From assembly GCA_944322145.1 (NCBI GenBank), contig CALUNW010000001.1, positions 62,001-126,000 on the forward strand: a stretch of 64,000 nucleotides of DNA, given 5' to 3'. The stretch comes from an uncultured Atopobiaceae bacterium. Its GTDB lineage: Bacteria > Actinomycetota > Coriobacteriia > Coriobacteriales > Atopobiaceae. Made by a program: the position numbers and the translations under genes. The notes beneath the pieces are model-generated. The model was not told where the DNA came from, searched no databases, and worked only from the letters and a program-made list of their open reading frames with translations. Below are positions 63,331-64,000 of this stretch, in pieces (positions within the stretch are counted from its first letter, which is position 1; each line of letters begins with the position of its first letter).

Positions 63331-64000
63331 ATGAACAACCTTCTGCGCCTCGTCGGCCGGCGCATCATCGCGCTGCCGATCATGGCCCTGGGCGTCACCC
63401 TGCTCGTGTTCTTCCTCATGTCCTTCACCGACCCCTCCATCCCCGCGCGCACCGTCCTGGGCGAGGGCGCGTCGCCGGAGGCCGTCGCTGAGTACATGGA
63501 CGAGCACGGCATGAACGACCCGTGGCCGGTCCGTTACGTCGACTACATCGGCGGCCTCGTCCAGGGAGACCTGGGCACCTACGGCAGCCGCCAGACCCCC
63601 GTCGCCACCGCCATCGCGTCGGCCCTGCCGATCACGATGCAGCTCACGTTCTTCGGCCTTTTGATCGCCGCGGTCTTCTCGTTCACGCTCGGCGTCATAT
63701 CGGCGCTCTACCGTGACAAGTGGCCCGACCAGATCATACGAGTGATATCCATCGCAGGAATCGCGACGCCGTCCTTCTGGCTGGCGGTCCTGCTCATCCT
63801 TCTGGTGACCATGGCCGGGCTCACGCGCGTCTTCCCGTCCTCCGGCGCGCTCCCGGACATCTTCGCCAACCCCGGCGGCTACTTCGGCCGCATGATCATG
63901 CCCGCCATCGCCCTGGCCTTCCCGGTCATCGGCCAGATGACGCGTATCGTGCGTACCGCCATGGTCGAGGAGCTCGACAAGGACTACGTGCAGACGGCTC
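63331..64000 (+). CDS. Peptide ABC transporter permease (DppB/OppB-like), 3' end outside window
   Basis: The frame is open from ATG 63331 to the window end (223 codons). GGRRIIALP-like start residues (VGRRIIALPIMALGVTLLVF) lead the first membrane helix, followed by the binding-protein-dependent transport domain with VFSFTLGVISALYRDKWPDQ and PAIALAFPVIGQMTRIVRTA. RBS AGAGAGGAGAGG. It continues the transporter operon. Confidence 0.9.
   Translation, partial: MNNLLRLVGRRIIALPIMALGVTLLVFFLMSFTDPSIPARTVLGEGASPEAVAEYMDEHGMNDPWPVRYVDYIGGLVQGDLGTYGSRQTPVATAIASALPITMQLTFFGLLIAAVFSFTLGVISALYRDKWPDQIIRVISIAGIATPSFWLAVLLILLVTMAGLTRVFPSSGALPDIFANPGGYFGRMIMPAIALAFPVIGQMTRIVRTAMVEELDKDYVQTA

Overview
The window is high-GC bacterial chromosome, probably from a Coriobacteriia member (Olsenella/Collinsella/Atopobiaceae-like). 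The basis is the GC-rich housekeeping genes, a fused HisZ-HisG, LoaP and Lic genes, and an SLH surface protein. The genus is inference. No rRNA, tRNA, CRISPR array or transposase gene was found.

Layout. 1-5.1 kb: end of uvrA, ybaK, a toxin-antitoxin (TA) pair inside inverted palindromic repeats, murJ and a small acidic protein. 5.4-11.7 kb: hisZG-D-C-B-H-A. 11.7-15.9 kb: a Fic/antitoxin cassette, an aldo-keto reductase and an AbiEi-like cassette; both cassettes are bracketed by repeats. 16.0-31.1 kb: a serine recombinase, a 122-bp segment with a promoter between two 16-bp inverted recombination-like sites, a LoaP/NusG antiterminator, then a long polysaccharide operon (initiating sugar transferase, four glycosyltransferases, sulfotransferase-like protein, Wzy, pyruvyl transferase, Wzx, MenD-like TPP enzyme, SDR, O-acyltransferase). 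31.4-34.5 kb, opposite strand: phosphocholine genes (LicC-LicA fusion, LicB, a small helix-turn-helix-like protein). 35-47.3 kb: a defence island with a decayed CdiA-CT-like nuclease, HEPN/MNT, a Septu-like PtuAB pair, a HEPN-like orphan, two AAA15 ATPases, RloB, a toxin-antitoxin-SecB-like chaperone module, and relics of these genes. 47.9-53.2 kb: a 1770-residue SLH protein. 53.8-58.1 kb: the rest of the his pathway (hisF, hisI, hisE) with a HigBA pair and a NadB-like flavoprotein among them. 58.1-64 kb: an ATP-grasp ligase, uvrC, and a peptide ABC transporter running off the end.

How it fits together. The histidine pathway is complete but divided by about 42 kb of accessory DNA between hisA and hisF. 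The best candidate for an exciting system is the switch at 16.0-17.4 kb. The two sites share 7-bp palindromic arms and differ only in the central dinucleotide (AC versus GT), as expected for serine-recombinase inversion. The promoter between them currently points at loaP, so inversion should switch the antiterminator, and with it the glycan operon, on or off. This resembles Mpi/UpxY control in Bacteroides with different parts. The pyruvyl transferase may connect the operon to the SLH protein, since SLH domains classically bind pyruvylated wall glycan.

Repeats are a second theme. Three TA or abortive-infection cassettes within 14 kb are each bracketed by a pair of related palindromic repeats, and the 10-mer CGAGAAGAAC occurs about 14 times in 64 kb on both strands.
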